Notes: generated from the sequence alone by a model not told the origin. A stretch of 64,000 bases of DNA from Streptomyces sp. 549 (GCF_030124175.1 NZ_JASKMT010000003.1:124001-188000), one strand, 5' to 3'. Numbered from the stretch's first letter, positions 33,099-42,880 are shown. A program made the numbers and translations.

Positions 33099-33120
33099 GC
33101 CGTCCGGCTGGTCGGACGGC
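33099..33120 (-). terminator. hairpin after AlkC-like gene
   Basis: GCCGTCCG (33099-33106) pairs with CGGACGGC (33113-33120) with a 6-base loop, 106 bp past the AlkC stop on the minus strand. Confidence 0.5.
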
Positions 33121-33225
33121 CGACCCGCCGACGCGGCCCTGACTCCCCCGCGCCCCGGCCCACTTGACGGCCCGGGCGGGCACACGGACAGCACGGCCGG
33201 CAGCCGGAAGGCGGTCGGCCGGTAC

Positions 33226-34323
33226 TCAGCCGACGTGCAGCTGAAAGGTGGTCAGGCCGGACCGGCTCCCGTTGATCTGCACCTCCATCGCGTGCTCGCC
33301 CGGGTGGTAGCGGCGGGTGGTGATCGGCCGGAAGGAGTGGCGGCGTTCCAGCACCAGTTCGGCGCCCGCCGCGAGTGTGCGGGTGGTGAGCTTGAAGACC
33401 TTCTCCGACGAACTGCCGTCGGCCTTGCGGTGGTGCACCACGTAGTCGACGGCGAGCCGTACCTCGCGGTCGCCGTCGTTGGCCACCGTGACGGTGAACG
33501 GCAGCATCTCCCCCACCGCGACGGACCGGGCGCCCAGCACCGGCCCGGTGACCCGCAGACCGGCCGCCGGCACGAAGCCCAGCAGTGCCAGCGCCGCCGC
33601 GTCGCCGCGCTTCACCAGGGTGCGCAGGGCGTGCCGGACGACCTTCGGCGTGTGCGGGTCGGGGTGCTCCAGCCAGCGCGCGGCGGTGGCGACGGCCAGC
33701 TCCGGGTGCGCGCGGCTGATGTCGTTGAGGTGGTTGGCGACGGACCGGCGCACGTATTCCGACGGGTCCCGGTGGAGGGCGTCGAGCAGCGGCAGCACCA
33801 GCTCGGGCCGCTGCTGGAGGCCGGGGACCCGGCGCGCCCACGGCAGCAGCGGCCGGGTGCCCTCGCTCGCGAGCCGCCGCACGTGCTCGTCGGGGTGGGT
33901 GGTCCACTCCCGGGCCGCGGCCAGGGTGGTGTGCAGGTCCGCGGTGAGGAAGGTGCGCAGGGCGTACTCGCAGGTGAGCCGCCCGGTCAGCTCGGCCGTC
34001 AGCCGCAGTCCGGCGCCGAGGTGCTGCCGCGGGGGCGCCGTGGCGCGGTCGGCGACGGCCTCGGACAGCGGCCAGACCAGCCAGCCGCCGAACTCCGGGT
34101 CCTTCAGCGCCCGGCGGACCACGGCGTCGAGCGCGGGGTAGTCGGCCGGCAGGTCGGTGAGCAGCGCGTCGCGCAGGGCACGGGCGCGGTCGCCCAGCCC
34201 CAGGCCGTGCAGGGCTGCGGCGGCCTGCCGCAGCGCGGGCAGCTCCGCGCCGGACGCCTCGGCCAGAGCGGCCCGCAGGCGTTCCACCTCCGCCGTTCCG
34301 AGCAGTTCGTCCGCCGTGGGCAT
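33226..34323 (-). CDS. AlkC-type DNA alkylation repair glycosylase with Ig-like C-terminus
   Basis: The 365-aa protein has two parts. Residues ~1-245 are HEAT-like helical repeats with the DNA alkylation repair signature: CEYALRTFLTADLHTTLAAAREWTTHPDEHVRRLASEG, then DPSEYVRRSVANHLNDISRAHPELAVATAARWLEH. Residues ~250-365 are a beta-rich domain (LPFTVTVANDGDREVRLAVDYVVHHRKADG ... RYHPGEHAMEVQINGSR) like the immunoglobulin-like domain of AlkC. AlkC enzymes remove N3-alkylated purines. It lies between the two betaine-binding protein genes on the same strand, with its own gaps of about 180 and 350 bp, so its place here may be accidental. Confidence 0.85.
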   Translation of the reverse strand: MPTADELLGTAEVERLRAALAEASGAELPALRQAAAALHGLGLGDRARALRDALLTDLPADYPALDAVVRRALKDPEFGGWLVWPLSEAVADRATAPPRQHLGAGLRLTAELTGRLTCEYALRTFLTADLHTTLAAAREWTTHPDEHVRRLASEGTRPLLPWARRVPGLQQRPELVLPLLDALHRDPSEYVRRSVANHLNDISRAHPELAVATAARWLEHPDPHTPKVVRHALRTLVKRGDAAALALLGFVPAAGLRVTGPVLGARSVAVGEMLPFTVTVANDGDREVRLAVDYVVHHRKADGSSSEKVFKLTTRTLAAGAELVLERRHSFRPITTRRYHPGEHAMEVQINGSRSGLTTFQLHVG

Positions 34324-34430
34324 GCCCGCGCCTCACCTCCGCCGTACGGGCCGCCGCCGGTCGGCTGCCGCTCCCGGCAGTCTGCCCGACGCCGCTGACA
34401 ACCCGCTCCGGCGACCGGCGCCGCATGCGG

Positions 34431-34462
34431 CAGGCCCGGAACGCGGGTGCGTTCCGGGCCTG
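34431..34462. terminator. terminator between betaine-binding protein and AlkC genes
   Basis: A perfect 14-bp inverted repeat (34431-34444 and 34449-34462) with a GGGT loop, 42 bp past the stop of the 34505 gene. It ends the betaine transport unit. Confidence 0.88.
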
Positions 34463-34504
34463 TGGCCGGTCAGTGCCGCTGGCAGCGCCGCTCAGGTGTG
34501 CTGC

Positions 34505-35476
34505 TCAGGAGGCGGGCAGCCACTTCTTCCAGGTGTCCTCGTTCGCCTCGATCCACTTGGCCGCGGCGTCCGCCGGGTCCATGTCCTCGCCGGCGATCAT
34601 CTTGGCGACCTCGTTCTGGTCCTCGGTGGTCCACTCGAAGTTCTTGAGGAACTCGGCGGCGTCACCGCCGTTCTTCGCGAAGTCTGCGTTGAGGTACTTC
34701 TGCAGCATCAGGGTCTCGTAGCCGCACTCGGTCTTCTCGGCGGGGTCGTTGCACCCGGGCTCGTAGTCCGGCAGCTTGACCTCGACCATGTCGATGTCGG
34801 CGTTCATCCACTGCGGCTCCCACCAGTAGGTGAGGAAGGGCTCCTTCGCCTTGTACAGGCGCGAGATCTCCTTCAGCTGGGCCGCCTCGCTGCCGGTGGG
34901 CAGGATCTTGTAGTCCAGCTTGTGGTTCTTGATGAGCTGCTCGTCGTAGGAGGTGTACGAGGGCGCGGCACCGATGAACTGGCCCTTGTCGCCGGACTCG
35001 GACGTCTTGAAGTCCTTCGCGAGCTTGTTGAGGTTCTTGTAGTCCAGGACCTCGGGGTTCTCGTCCGCGTAGTACTTCGGCACGAACCAGCCGATGTGGC
35101 CCTCGACACCGAGGTCGCCGCCCTTGACGACGGTCTTCTTGTCCTCGACGTACAGCTTCTCCTTCTTGGGCACGCCGCCCCAGTCCTCCATGATGGCGTG
35201 CGCCTTGCCGCTGTTCAGTGCGTCGAACGCGACCGGCTCGTCCATCTGCTGCTGGGTGACGGTGATGTCGAGCTCGTCCTCCAGCAGCTTCGCCGCGACG
35301 GCGACGTTCGCCTGCGCGCCCACCCAGGAGGGGACGGCGAGCGTGACCTTCTTGACCCCGCCCTCGCCGCCGCTGCTGGTTCCGCCGGTCTCGGCAGCGC
35401 CGCAGGCGCTGAGCGCCACCATGCCGAGCACACCGGCGCCGGCGACGAGGGAGGTACGTATCCGCTTGCTGTGCAT
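34505..35476 (-). CDS. glycine betaine/choline ABC transporter substrate-binding lipoprotein (operon copy)
   Basis: This 323-aa OpuAC-family lipoprotein has lipobox LSAC (Cys25), a Gly/Ser linker, and the binding fold: AVPSWVGAQANVAVAAKLLEDEL, VAFDALNSGKAHAIMEDWGG, VEGHIGWFVPKYYADENPEVLDYK and the ligand-box region PFLTYWWEPQWMNADID. The CNDPAEKTECGY pair likely forms a disulfide. It is the last gene of the betB-betA-ATPase-permease-SBP series, 101 bp after the permease, and a terminator follows. Aromatic residues fit a quaternary ammonium ligand; choline and betaine cannot be told apart from sequence alone. Confidence 0.92.
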   Translation of the reverse strand: MHSKRIRTSLVAGAGVLGMVALSACGAAETGGTSSGGEGGVKKVTLAVPSWVGAQANVAVAAKLLEDELDITVTQQQMDEPVAFDALNSGKAHAIMEDWGGVPKKEKLYVEDKKTVVKGGDLGVEGHIGWFVPKYYADENPEVLDYKNLNKLAKDFKTSESGDKGQFIGAAPSYTSYDEQLIKNHKLDYKILPTGSEAAQLKEISRLYKAKEPFLTYWWEPQWMNADIDMVEVKLPDYEPGCNDPAEKTECGYETLMLQKYLNADFAKNGGDAAEFLKNFEWTTEDQNEVAKMIAGEDMDPADAAAKWIEANEDTWKKWLPAS

Positions 35477-35577
35477 GAGAGCTGGTGCTCTTTTCTGTGA
35501 GGAGGACGTGCCGGAGGGTGTCAGGGCCCGGAGCCCGCCGGCGGGCGACGGGCGGGCCGAGGGTTCGGCGGCCCGGG

Positions 35578-37617
35578 TCACCGCGCTTCCTTCGCGCGGC
35601 GGCCGGGCTGGGTGAGGCGGTCGAGCAGCACACCGAGGCAGACGATGGCGATGCCCGCGGGCAGGCCGATCGCGAGGTCGCCGCGGGACAGCCCGGTGAT
35701 GACGTCGTTGCCGAGGGCGCCGCCACCGACCATGCCGGCGATGACCACCATGGACAGCACCAGGACCACACCCTGGTTGACGGCGACCAGGAGCGAGCCG
35801 CGCGCCAGCGGCAGCTGCACCTGGCGCAGCTGCTGCCAGGTGGTGGCGCCCATCGAGCGGGCGGCCTCCAGCGCGGCCGGATCGACCTGCTTGAGGCCCT
35901 GCGTGGTGATCCTGATGACGGCCGGCAGCACGAAGACCACGGCCGCCGCGATACCGGCGGTGCGGCCGGCGCCGAACAGCGCGATGACCGGGATCAGGTA
36001 GACGAACTGCGGCATCGTCTGCATGGTGTCGAGCACCGGGCGCAGCAGGCGCTCGATCCGCTCCACCCGGGCGGCCACGATGCCGATGGCGAAACCGACC
36101 AGCAGGGTGACCAGCAGGCCGAGCAGCACCTGGGAGAGGGTGTTCAGCGACTTCGACCACAGGCCCATGACGCCGATCGCGGCCAGTGCCAGCGTCGCGG
36201 TGATCGCGGCCCGCCAGCGGCCGACGGCCCAGGCGAGGGCCGCCGCCAGCAGCAGCAGCGCCCACCACGGTGAGGCGTCCAGGCCGTTGCGCAGCGGGTT
36301 GAGGACCCAGTTGGCGAAGTTGTTGGCCCAGGTGATGGTGCCGCCGAAGACGGGCACGCCGGAGCCGAGGGAGCTTTCGAACCAGTCGGTGAAGCTGTTG
36401 ACCGGCTGGGAGATGTTGATCCGCCAGTCGGCCGGCCAGGCCGGTTCGGAGATGCGGCTGCCGAAGACGGCGAGCAGGCCGGTCAGGGCGGCGAGGCCGG
36501 TCCAGGCGGGCCAGCCGCGCAGCCGGTCGGCACGGCCGGGGCCGCGGCCGTGGTCGGTGCTCTCGTCGATCCGGGCGCCGGCCGCGGCGGTGGTGCGGTC
36601 CAGCAGCACGGCGAGCAGCACGATGGCGATGCCCGCGGTGAGCGCCTGGCCGACGTTGACCTTGCCGAGCGCCTGGTAGATCTTGTCGCCGAGGCCGCCG
36701 GAGCCGACGACCGAGGCGAGCACGACCATCGACAGGCACATCATGATCGTCTGGTTGAGGCCGAGCAGCATCTCCTTGCGGGCCAGCGGCAGCCGCGCGG
36801 TGAGCAGCCGCTGCCAGGAGCTGGCGCCCAGCGACGCGGAGGCCTCCAGCGTGGCGGGGTTGGCGTTGCGCAGGCCGAGCGAGGTCAGCCGGGCCATGGG
36901 CGGCGCCGCGTAGATGATGGTCGCGATCAGCGCGGAGGGCACGCCGATGTCGAAGAGCAGCACGAACGGCAGCAGGTAGGCGAAGGCCGGCATCACCTGC
37001 ATGGTGTCGAAGACCGGGCGCAGCAGCCGCTCGCAGCGGTCGGACAGGCCGGCGGCGAGGCCGAGCAGCAGTCCGAGCAGGGCGGACACCGCGACGGCGA
37101 CCGTCATCAGGGCCAGCGTGTCCATGGTGGGCGCCCACATGCCGAGCAGGCCGCAGACGGTGAACACCGCGAGCGCGGTCGCGCCGGTGCGCAGCGCGCG
37201 CCGCCGCAGGTTCGCGCCGCCGGCGTACCAGGCGATGAGGGTGCCGAGGACGGTGACGCCGACCCAGCCCATGGAGGTGAACAGCTCGCTCAGGCTCGCC
37301 ACCGAGGACTCGGCGGTGTTGCTGATGTGCAGCAGGAAGTACAGGAAGATCCAGTGCGTGTCCCGGTTGTTGACCAGCCAGGTGTTGAGGTCCTCCAGCG
37401 GGGTGCGCACGTCGTAGACGAGGGCGCTGGGCCAGGTGCCGGCGCCGGTGACGACGGCGCTGACCACCACCACCAGCAGCGCGGCGAGGACGAGCACCAC
37501 CCTCGGGTTGCCGAGGGCGCGGCGCACCGGGTGCTGATCGGACGGCGCCGGTGGCGGGAGCGGATCCTCCACCACCGGCAGGCCGGTCTTGGTGAGCACG
37601 GCGGGGGCGGCACTCAT
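35578..37617 (-). CDS. glycine betaine/choline ABC transporter permease, internally duplicated
   Basis: This 679-aa protein carries two ProW/OpuAB-like permease units in one chain. Each half has the EAA loop that contacts the ATPase: [20 protein letters not shown] in the N-half and [20 protein letters not shown] in the C-half. These are followed by [23 protein letters not shown] and [23 protein letters not shown]. The repeated region argues that a normally homodimeric channel has become a single-chain pseudo-dimer. The start overlaps the ATPase stop by ATGA (37614-37617). The first helices near 35-60 form an extra N-terminal membrane segment. Confidence 0.93.
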   Translation of the reverse strand: MSAAPAVLTKTGLPVVEDPLPPPAPSDQHPVRRALGNPRVVLVLAALLVVVVSAVVTGAGTWPSALVYDVRTPLEDLNTWLVNNRDTHWIFLYFLLHISNTAESSVASLSELFTSMGWVGVTVLGTLIAWYAGGANLRRRALRTGATALAVFTVCGLLGMWAPTMDTLALMTVAVAVSALLGLLLGLAAGLSDRCERLLRPVFDTMQVMPAFAYLLPFVLLFDIGVPSALIATIIYAAPPMARLTSLGLRNANPATLEASASLGASSWQRLLTARLPLARKEMLLGLNQTIMMCLSMVVLASVVGSGGLGDKIYQALGKVNVGQALTAGIAIVLLAVLLDRTTAAAGARIDESTDHGRGPGRADRLRGWPAWTGLAALTGLLAVFGSRISEPAWPADWRINISQPVNSFTDWFESSLGSGVPVFGGTITWANNFANWVLNPLRNGLDASPWWALLLLAAALAWAVGRWRAAITATLALAAIGVMGLWSKSLNTLSQVLLGLLVTLLVGFAIGIVAARVERIERLLRPVLDTMQTMPQFVYLIPVIALFGAGRTAGIAAAVVFVLPAVIRITTQGLKQVDPAALEAARSMGATTWQQLRQVQLPLARGSLLVAVNQGVVLVLSMVVIAGMVGGGALGNDVITGLSRGDLAIGLPAGIAIVCLGVLLDRLTQPGRRAKEAR

Positions 37618-38726
37618 ACGGCCGCCACCTCCCGGCCCTCGGGTTCCTGGTCGAGTCCGGCGACCACCGCGAGCAGCTGCTCGTTGTCGACGACACCGAG
37701 GGTGCGGCCGGACTCGGCGACGCGGACGTGGTCACCGGTACGCGCCACGGCTTCGATGGCGTCGACGACGAGGGTGCCCGGCGCGATCGCCGGCCCGGTC
37801 CGGGCCTCGGCCCCGACGGGGGGCCGCATGGCGCGGCGCACGGTGATGACCTGCTCGCGCGGCACGTCGCGGACGAAGTCCCGCACGTAGTCGTCGGCCG
37901 GGTTGGCGACGATCTCCTCGGGGGTGCCGAGCTGCACGATCGCGCCGTCGCGCATCAGCGCGATGCGGTCGCCCAGCTTCAGCGCCTCGGACAGGTCGTG
38001 GGTGATGAAGACCATGGTGCGGCCCTCTTCGCGGTGCAGGCGGATGACCTCCTCCTGCATGTCCCGGCGGATCAGCGGGTCGAGGGCGCTGAACGGCTCG
38101 TCGAACAGCAGCACTTCGGGGTCGGAGGCGAGGGCGCGGGCCAGGCCGACGCGCTGCTGCTGGCCGCCGGAGAGCTGTCCGGGGCGGCGCTCCCCCAGGC
38201 CGTCCAGGCCGACCTTCTCCACCATCTCGGCGGCGCGGGCCCGGCGTTCGGCGCGGGGCATGCCCTGGATCTCCAGGCCGTAGGCGATGTTGTCCAGGAC
38301 GCTGCGGTGCGGCAGCAGCCCGAAGTGCTGGAAGACCATCGCGGCGCGGTGCCGGCGCAGTTCGCGCAGCCGGCCCTTGTCCATCGCGATGACGTCCTCG
38401 CCGTCGATCTCCAGCCGGCCGCTGGTGGGTTCGATGAGGCGGGTCAGGCAGCGCACCAGGGTGGACTTGCCGGAGCCGGAGAGGCCCATGACGACGAAGA
38501 CCTCACCCTTCTGCACGTCGAAGGAGACGTCCCGCACGGCGGCCGTGCAGCGGGTGCGGTCCCGCAGCTCGGTAGCGCTGAGCGCGGCCAGTTCGGGGTC
38601 CTTGGGTATTCGTTCGGCCTTGGGTCCGAACACCTTCCACAGGTTCCGGACGGAGAACACCGGCTCGGTGGCTGCGGGCTCGGGGCGGTTCGCGGCGGAC
38701 TCGCCGGTCTCAGCGGGCGCAGACAT
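37614..38726 (-). CDS. glycine betaine/choline ABC transporter ATP-binding protein
   Basis: This 370-aa ATPase is of the ProV/OpuAA type: [13 protein letters not shown] near residue 24, Walker [11 protein letters not shown]-loop [21 protein letters not shown], signature LSGGQQQR, Walker [14 protein letters not shown] and the switch ITHDLSEAL. After the ATPase domain a single CBS-like repeat remains ([19 protein letters not shown] ... [13 protein letters not shown]); ProV/OpuAA proteins usually have two CBS repeats that sense ionic strength. One base is shared with the upstream betA gene (TGATG). Confidence 0.95.
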   Translation of the reverse strand: MSAPAETGESAANRPEPAATEPVFSVRNLWKVFGPKAERIPKDPELAALSATELRDRTRCTAAVRDVSFDVQKGEVFVVMGLSGSGKSTLVRCLTRLIEPTSGRLEIDGEDVIAMDKGRLRELRRHRAAMVFQHFGLLPHRSVLDNIAYGLEIQGMPRAERRARAAEMVEKVGLDGLGERRPGQLSGGQQQRVGLARALASDPEVLLFDEPFSALDPLIRRDMQEEVIRLHREEGRTMVFITHDLSEALKLGDRIALMRDGAIVQLGTPEEIVANPADDYVRDFVRDVPREQVITVRRAMRPPVGAEARTGPAIAPGTLVVDAIEAVARTGDHVRVAESGRTLGVVDNEQLLAVVAGLDQEPEGREVAAV

Positions 38727-40267
38727 CAGGCAACACCTCCCGGTGTCGTAGAAGCGTGCAACAGGTCGGCTGCCTTCTCGCCCACCATGAGCACGCCGAT
38801 CATCGGGTTGACGGCGGGCATGGTCGGGAAGACGGATGCGTCCGCGATGCGGATGCCCTGCAGTCCCCGGATCTTCAACTCCGGGTCCACCACGGCATTC
38901 TGGTCGTCGGGTGCGCCCATCCGGCAGGTACCGGCAGGATGGTAGACGGTGTGGGCGACCTGGCGCGCGTAGGCGCTCAGCTCCTCGTCGCCGGTCACCT
39001 CCGGGCCGGGGCACACCTCACGCTTGAGCCACTTGGCGAACGGCTCGCTCCGGGCGATCCTCCGAGCCAGCTTGATGCCGTCGACGAGCGTCTGCCCGTC
39101 GTAGCCCTCCTCGTCGGTGAAGTACCGGAAGTCCAGGGCCGGCTTGACCTCGGGGTCGGCGCTGGTGAGGTAGAGCCGGCCGCGGCTGCGGGGCTTGGGG
39201 ATGTTCGGCGTCATCGACACGCCGTGCTCGGGCCGTTCGTAGCCCAGCCGCTCGGGGTTGTCGGTGAACGGGATCTGGTAGAAGTGGAACATCAGGTCGG
39301 GACCTGGGGAGTTCGGGTCGCGGCGGACGAACAGCCCGGCGTCGGAGTCCATCGCGGAGTTGTCGGGGATGGGCCCGTCGGTCTCCCAGACGATGACCGA
39401 CTCCGGGTGGTCCAGCAGGTTCTCGCCGACCCCCGGCAGGTCGTGCGACACGTCGATGCCCAGCGCGCGCAGGTCGTCGGCGGGCCCGATACCGGAGAGC
39501 ATCAGCAGCCGCGGGGTGTCGACCGCGCCGGCGCACAGCAGCACCTCGCGCTCGGCCCGCACCAGCTGCTCGGTGCCGTCCTTGCCGCGGACGTGCACCC
39601 CCGTCACCCGGTCGCCGTCCAGCTCCAGGCGGAACGCCCAGGTCTCCAGCATCAGGTGCAGGTTGGGGCGGTCGCCGGCCTCCATGTGCGGGTGCAGGTA
39701 GGCCACCGAAGCGGAGGAGCGCTTGTTGTCCTCCGGGTGGTAGGCCAGGTCGAAGAACCCGGCACCCTCGTGGAACGGCTGCTTGTTGAAGCCCTCGACG
39801 CGCGGCACGCCGAGCGTGTCGACGGCCGCCGCGACCCAGTCGCGCGCGATGGCGTTCCGGTCCTTCTCGTCGACCGGCACGATGTTGTTGCGCAGCCGCC
39901 CGTAGTAGGGGTCCATCGTCGCGGCGTTCCAGCCGGTGGCGCCGGCCGCCTCCCACTCGTCCCAGTCGGACGGCAGCGGCTTGAACGAGATCAGCGTGTT
40001 GTGCGACGAGCAGCCGCCCAGCACCCTCGCCCGGCTGTGCCGGATGTGCGAGTTGCCCTGCGGCTGCTCGGTGGTCGGGTAGTCGTAGTCCAGCTCGCCG
40101 CCGAGCAGCCCCAGCCAGCGGCGGAGCGTCAGCACCTCCGGGCGGTCGATGTCGGACGGGCCGCCCTCGATGACGGCGACGCGCACGTCGGGGTCCTCGG
40201 TCAGTCGGGACGCGATCACTGATCCCGCGGTGCCGCCGCCGATGACGACGTAGTCGTAAACGCTCAT
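38726..40267 (-). CDS. GMC flavoenzyme, choline oxidase-like (betA position)
   Basis: This 513-aa GMC oxidoreductase begins [19 protein letters not shown] (FAD site) and oxidises choline to betaine aldehyde, perhaps on to betaine. Its active-site residues match those known for Arthrobacter choline oxidase: GGCSSHN with His89 (the covalent-FAD His99 position), Thr91 (for Ser101), Glu289 in DHPES, His328 in MFHFY, Val441 and His443 in TVYHPAGT, and Asn487 in AVNPMI. E. coli BetA lacks the SSHN histidine. It therefore may use O2 and not a respiratory acceptor. The gene lies between betB and the transport genes and shares one base with the ATPase gene. The ATG at 40267 begins the flavin motif. 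Confidence 0.9.
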   Translation of the reverse strand: MSVYDYVVIGGGTAGSVIASRLTEDPDVRVAVIEGGPSDIDRPEVLTLRRWLGLLGGELDYDYPTTEQPQGNSHIRHSRARVLGGCSSHNTLISFKPLPSDWDEWEAAGATGWNAATMDPYYGRLRNNIVPVDEKDRNAIARDWVAAAVDTLGVPRVEGFNKQPFHEGAGFFDLAYHPEDNKRSSASVAYLHPHMEAGDRPNLHLMLETWAFRLELDGDRVTGVHVRGKDGTEQLVRAEREVLLCAGAVDTPRLLMLSGIGPADDLRALGIDVSHDLPGVGENLLDHPESVIVWETDGPIPDNSAMDSDAGLFVRRDPNSPGPDLMFHFYQIPFTDNPERLGYERPEHGVSMTPNIPKPRSRGRLYLTSADPEVKPALDFRYFTDEEGYDGQTLVDGIKLARRIARSEPFAKWLKREVCPGPEVTGDEELSAYARQVAHTVYHPAGTCRMGAPDDQNAVVDPELKIRGLQGIRIADASVFPTMPAVNPMIGVLMVGEKAADLLHASTTPGGVA

Positions 40268-40346
40268 GGGGTGGGTGCTGCTCCTTGAGGGGTGTTGCTC
40301 GACCTTGAGGGAGGTTGCGCTACGCGAAGGGGTGCCGGGAAGGTGC

Positions 40347-41849
40347 TCAGCCGGCGAACCAGCGGACGGGGGAAGGCCGCAGGTTCTCATAGACGTGTTT
40401 CGTCTCGCGGTACTCGTCGAGACCGGTCAGTCCCAGTTCCCGTCCGACGCCGGACTTGCCGAAGCCGCCCCACTCCGCCTGCGGCAGGTAGGGGTGGTAG
40501 TCGTTGATCCAGATGGTGCCGTGCCGCAGCCGGGCGGCGACCCGCCGGGCCCGTGCGGTGTCACCGGAGAAGACTGCGCCGGCGAGGCCGTACTCGGTGT
40601 CGTTGGCGAGTTCCACCGCGCCGTCCTCGTCGGTGAAGGTCTCCACCGTGAGGATCGGTCCGAAGGTCTCCTCCCGCACGACGCGCATGCCGCGGTGGCA
40701 GTTGTCCAGCACCGTCGGCTCGTAGAAGTAGCCGCTCGCGGGACGCACGTCGCTCGGCTCGGGCCGCTTGCCGCCGCAGCGCAGCGTGGCGCCCTCGGCG
40801 AGCGCGGACGCCACGTAGTCCTCGGTCTTGTCCAACTGCTGCTGGGAGACGAGCGGTCCGCACTCGACGCCCTTCTCGGTACCGCGGCCCAGCTTGATGC
40901 GCTCGGCGCGGCGGGCCAGTTCGGTGACGAAGCGCTCGCGCACCGACTCCTCGACGATGAGACGCGCACCGGCCGAGCAGACCTGGCCACTGTGGATGAA
41001 CGCGGCGTTCAGGGCCTGGTCGACGGCCGTGTCGAAGCCCTCCTCGGTGGCGCAGGCGTCGGCGAACACCACGTTGGGGTTCTTGCCGCCCAGCTCCAGC
41101 GCGACCTTCTTGACGCTGGGCGCGGCGGCTTCGGCCACCTTGACGCCGCTGATCAGCCCGCCGGTGAAGGACACGAGGTCCACGTCGGGGTGCTCGGCCA
41201 GCCGGGCGCCGACGGGCATGCCCGCGCCGGTGACGACGTTGCCGACGCCGGCCGGCAGTCCGGCCTCCACCAGCAGCCGCATCAGGTGCACGGTGCTCAG
41301 CGGGGTCACCTCGCTGGGCTTGACGACGAAGGTGTTGCCCGCGGCCAGCGCCGGGGCGATCTTCCAACTCGCCTGGAGCAGCGGATAGTTCCAGGGGGCG
41401 ATCATCGCGCAGACGCCGACCGGCTCGTGCACGACGACGCTGTGCACGTCGGCGTCGCCCGCGTCGACCACCCGGCCGCCGGACTCGTTCATCACCAGGT
41501 CGGCGAAGTAGCGGAAGGCACTGGTGACGTCGTCGACGTCGTAGCGACCCTCCTCCACGGTCTTGCCGGTGTCGCGGGACTCGATGAGCGCGATCTCCTC
41601 GCGGTCGCGCTGGAGCAGGTCCGCGACCCGGCGCAGCAGGGCGGCCCGTTCCGCGGTGGGCGTGCCGGGCCACTCGCCGGAGTCGAACGCCCGGCGGGCG
41701 GCGGCGACCGCGGCGTCCGTGTCCTCGGTACCGCCCTCGGCGACCGTCGCCAGCACGCTGGCGTCGGCCGGGTTCAGCACGTCCCGGGTGTCACCGGCTG
41801 TAGCCGCCCGCCACACACCGTCTACATGGATCGTTTCGAGTCCCGACAC
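40347..41849 (-). CDS. betB: betaine aldehyde dehydrogenase
   Basis: This NAD(P)-dependent aldehyde dehydrogenase turns betaine aldehyde into glycine betaine. The 500-aa protein has the oxyanion Asn154 (APWNYPLLQ), general base Glu252 (LELGGKNPN) and nucleophile Cys291 (HSGQVCSAG), all in standard positions. The substrate assignment comes from the adjacent choline-oxidising enzyme and betaine transporter. The start is taken as GTG at 41849 (VSGLETIHVDG) because the conserved N-terminus begins there. It is the first gene of the operon, 79 bp ahead of the GMC gene, and reads divergently from a lipoprotein gene. Confidence 0.92.
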   Translation of the reverse strand: MSGLETIHVDGVWRAATAGDTRDVLNPADASVLATVAEGGTEDTDAAVAAARRAFDSGEWPGTPTAERAALLRRVADLLQRDREEIALIESRDTGKTVEEGRYDVDDVTSAFRYFADLVMNESGGRVVDAGDADVHSVVVHEPVGVCAMIAPWNYPLLQASWKIAPALAAGNTFVVKPSEVTPLSTVHLMRLLVEAGLPAGVGNVVTGAGMPVGARLAEHPDVDLVSFTGGLISGVKVAEAAAPSVKKVALELGGKNPNVVFADACATEEGFDTAVDQALNAAFIHSGQVCSAGARLIVEESVRERFVTELARRAERIKLGRGTEKGVECGPLVSQQQLDKTEDYVASALAEGATLRCGGKRPEPSDVRPASGYFYEPTVLDNCHRGMRVVREETFGPILTVETFTDEDGAVELANDTEYGLAGAVFSGDTARARRVAARLRHGTIWINDYHPYLPQAEWGGFGKSGVGRELGLTGLDEYRETKHVYENLRPSPVRWFAG

Positions 41850-42053
41850 GTCTGTTTGCTGCCTTTCCCTACCGATTTGCCGTGCGCAGTCCGCGGTGGC
41901 AACTGGCACCCCTGCCCCGAACCGCACATTCCATGTCTGCAAGTGTCCAACAAACTCGAATAAGTGGTCCTGGTCACCTCTGACACGCCCGCTGATTCTG
42001 TCACCTAGCGTGAAGGACCGAAGTGTCTCGGTATCGCTGTGGAGGTCAGGACG

Positions 42054-42842
42054 TTGCGAAGGAAGCACGGCGTACCGCTGTGGACGGTGTGCGCCTCCCT
42101 GGCGGCCGGCCCGCTGCTGGCGGGCTGCGGCTGGGTGGGCGGCGGGCTGGCGGAGCGGTCCGGCCCCGAGGTGTCCGAGCAGGCCGGGGAGGCCCTGCGG
42201 TCGGCGGAGTCGCTGCGGGTGCGGATCAGCCTGGACGGCGGGACGGACAGCGCCACCGAGGTCGACCTCACGCTGGACGACGAGGGGAACTGCCGCGGCA
42301 CGGTGGCCCAGGCGGGCGAGGGTTCCGCCGAGTTGGTCAGACGCGGCAACGAGGTGTGGCTGAGGCCCGACGAGGCGTTCTGGAAGAGCCGGGCCGGTGC
42401 GGCCGGCGAGAACTCCTACGCCCTGTTCCGGGGCCGCTATCTGCACGGCTCGGTGGACGACCCCGTACTCGGGGGCCTGTCGGGGACCTGCGACCTCGCG
42501 GGTCTGCGCGAGTCGTCCGCGGAGACCGGCGGCGACTGGGGCGCGCCGCGGACCGGCACGCTCGACGGGGTGCGCGTGGTCAGCGTGACGCGCAGGGAGA
42601 AGCACGGCTCCACGACGCTGCACGTGGCCCGTGAGGGCACGCCGTACCCGGTGCGGGTGGACAAGTCCGGGGCGGAGGAGTCGGGAACGATGCGCTTCTC
42701 GGACTTCGGCACGCCGGTCCCCACCCGCGTGCCGTCGGCCGCGGAGTCGGTGGACGTCGACGAGCTGCGCCGCAACCGTGCCCGCGGCACCGGCGCGGAG
42801 GCGGCTCCGGGCGCGGATACCGGGCCCGGGCCTGCGGGCTGA
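42054..42842 (+). CDS. lipoprotein, LppX-like, unknown
   Basis: This 262-aa lipoprotein has a signal peptide with lipobox LLAGC (Cys ~25) and a beta-rich domain: LRVRISLDGGTDSATEVDLTLDDEGNCRGTV, SAELVRRGNEVWLRPDEAFW, then VRVVSVTRREKHGSTTLHVAREGTPYPVRVDK and MRFSDFGTPV. The plan is like the LppX/LprG-type lipoproteins (compare the gene at 19238). The start is probably TTG at 42054, since GGAGG lies eight bases before it; a GTG at 42039 is in frame but has no site. It is divergent from betB and convergent to mdh. Confidence 0.75.
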   Translation: MRRKHGVPLWTVCASLAAGPLLAGCGWVGGGLAERSGPEVSEQAGEALRSAESLRVRISLDGGTDSATEVDLTLDDEGNCRGTVAQAGEGSAELVRRGNEVWLRPDEAFWKSRAGAAGENSYALFRGRYLHGSVDDPVLGGLSGTCDLAGLRESSAETGGDWGAPRTGTLDGVRVVSVTRREKHGSTTLHVAREGTPYPVRVDKSGAEESGTMRFSDFGTPVPTRVPSAAESVDVDELRRNRARGTGAEAAPGADTGPGPAG

Positions 42843-42880
42843 GCCGCGGAGAGGGACGGCGGGCGGGTCCCGGAAGGGGG

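Larger units (their letters stand above)
32872..33225. other. 354-bp upstream region of the stand-alone binding protein
   Basis: This holds the promoter region of the minus-strand binding protein (TATGGT, 32950-32945, is a -10 candidate with a weak TTGTCC upstream), an inverted repeat at 32999-33033, and a small hairpin at 33099-33120 that probably ends the AlkC gene. No gene is supported. Confidence 0.45.

Noticed and set aside
34505..37735. A 1,076-residue fusion of a permease-like frame to the betaine-binding protein
   Set aside because: The N-terminal part is a shadow of the permease in another frame; the lipoprotein signal peptide at 35476 is a clear start.
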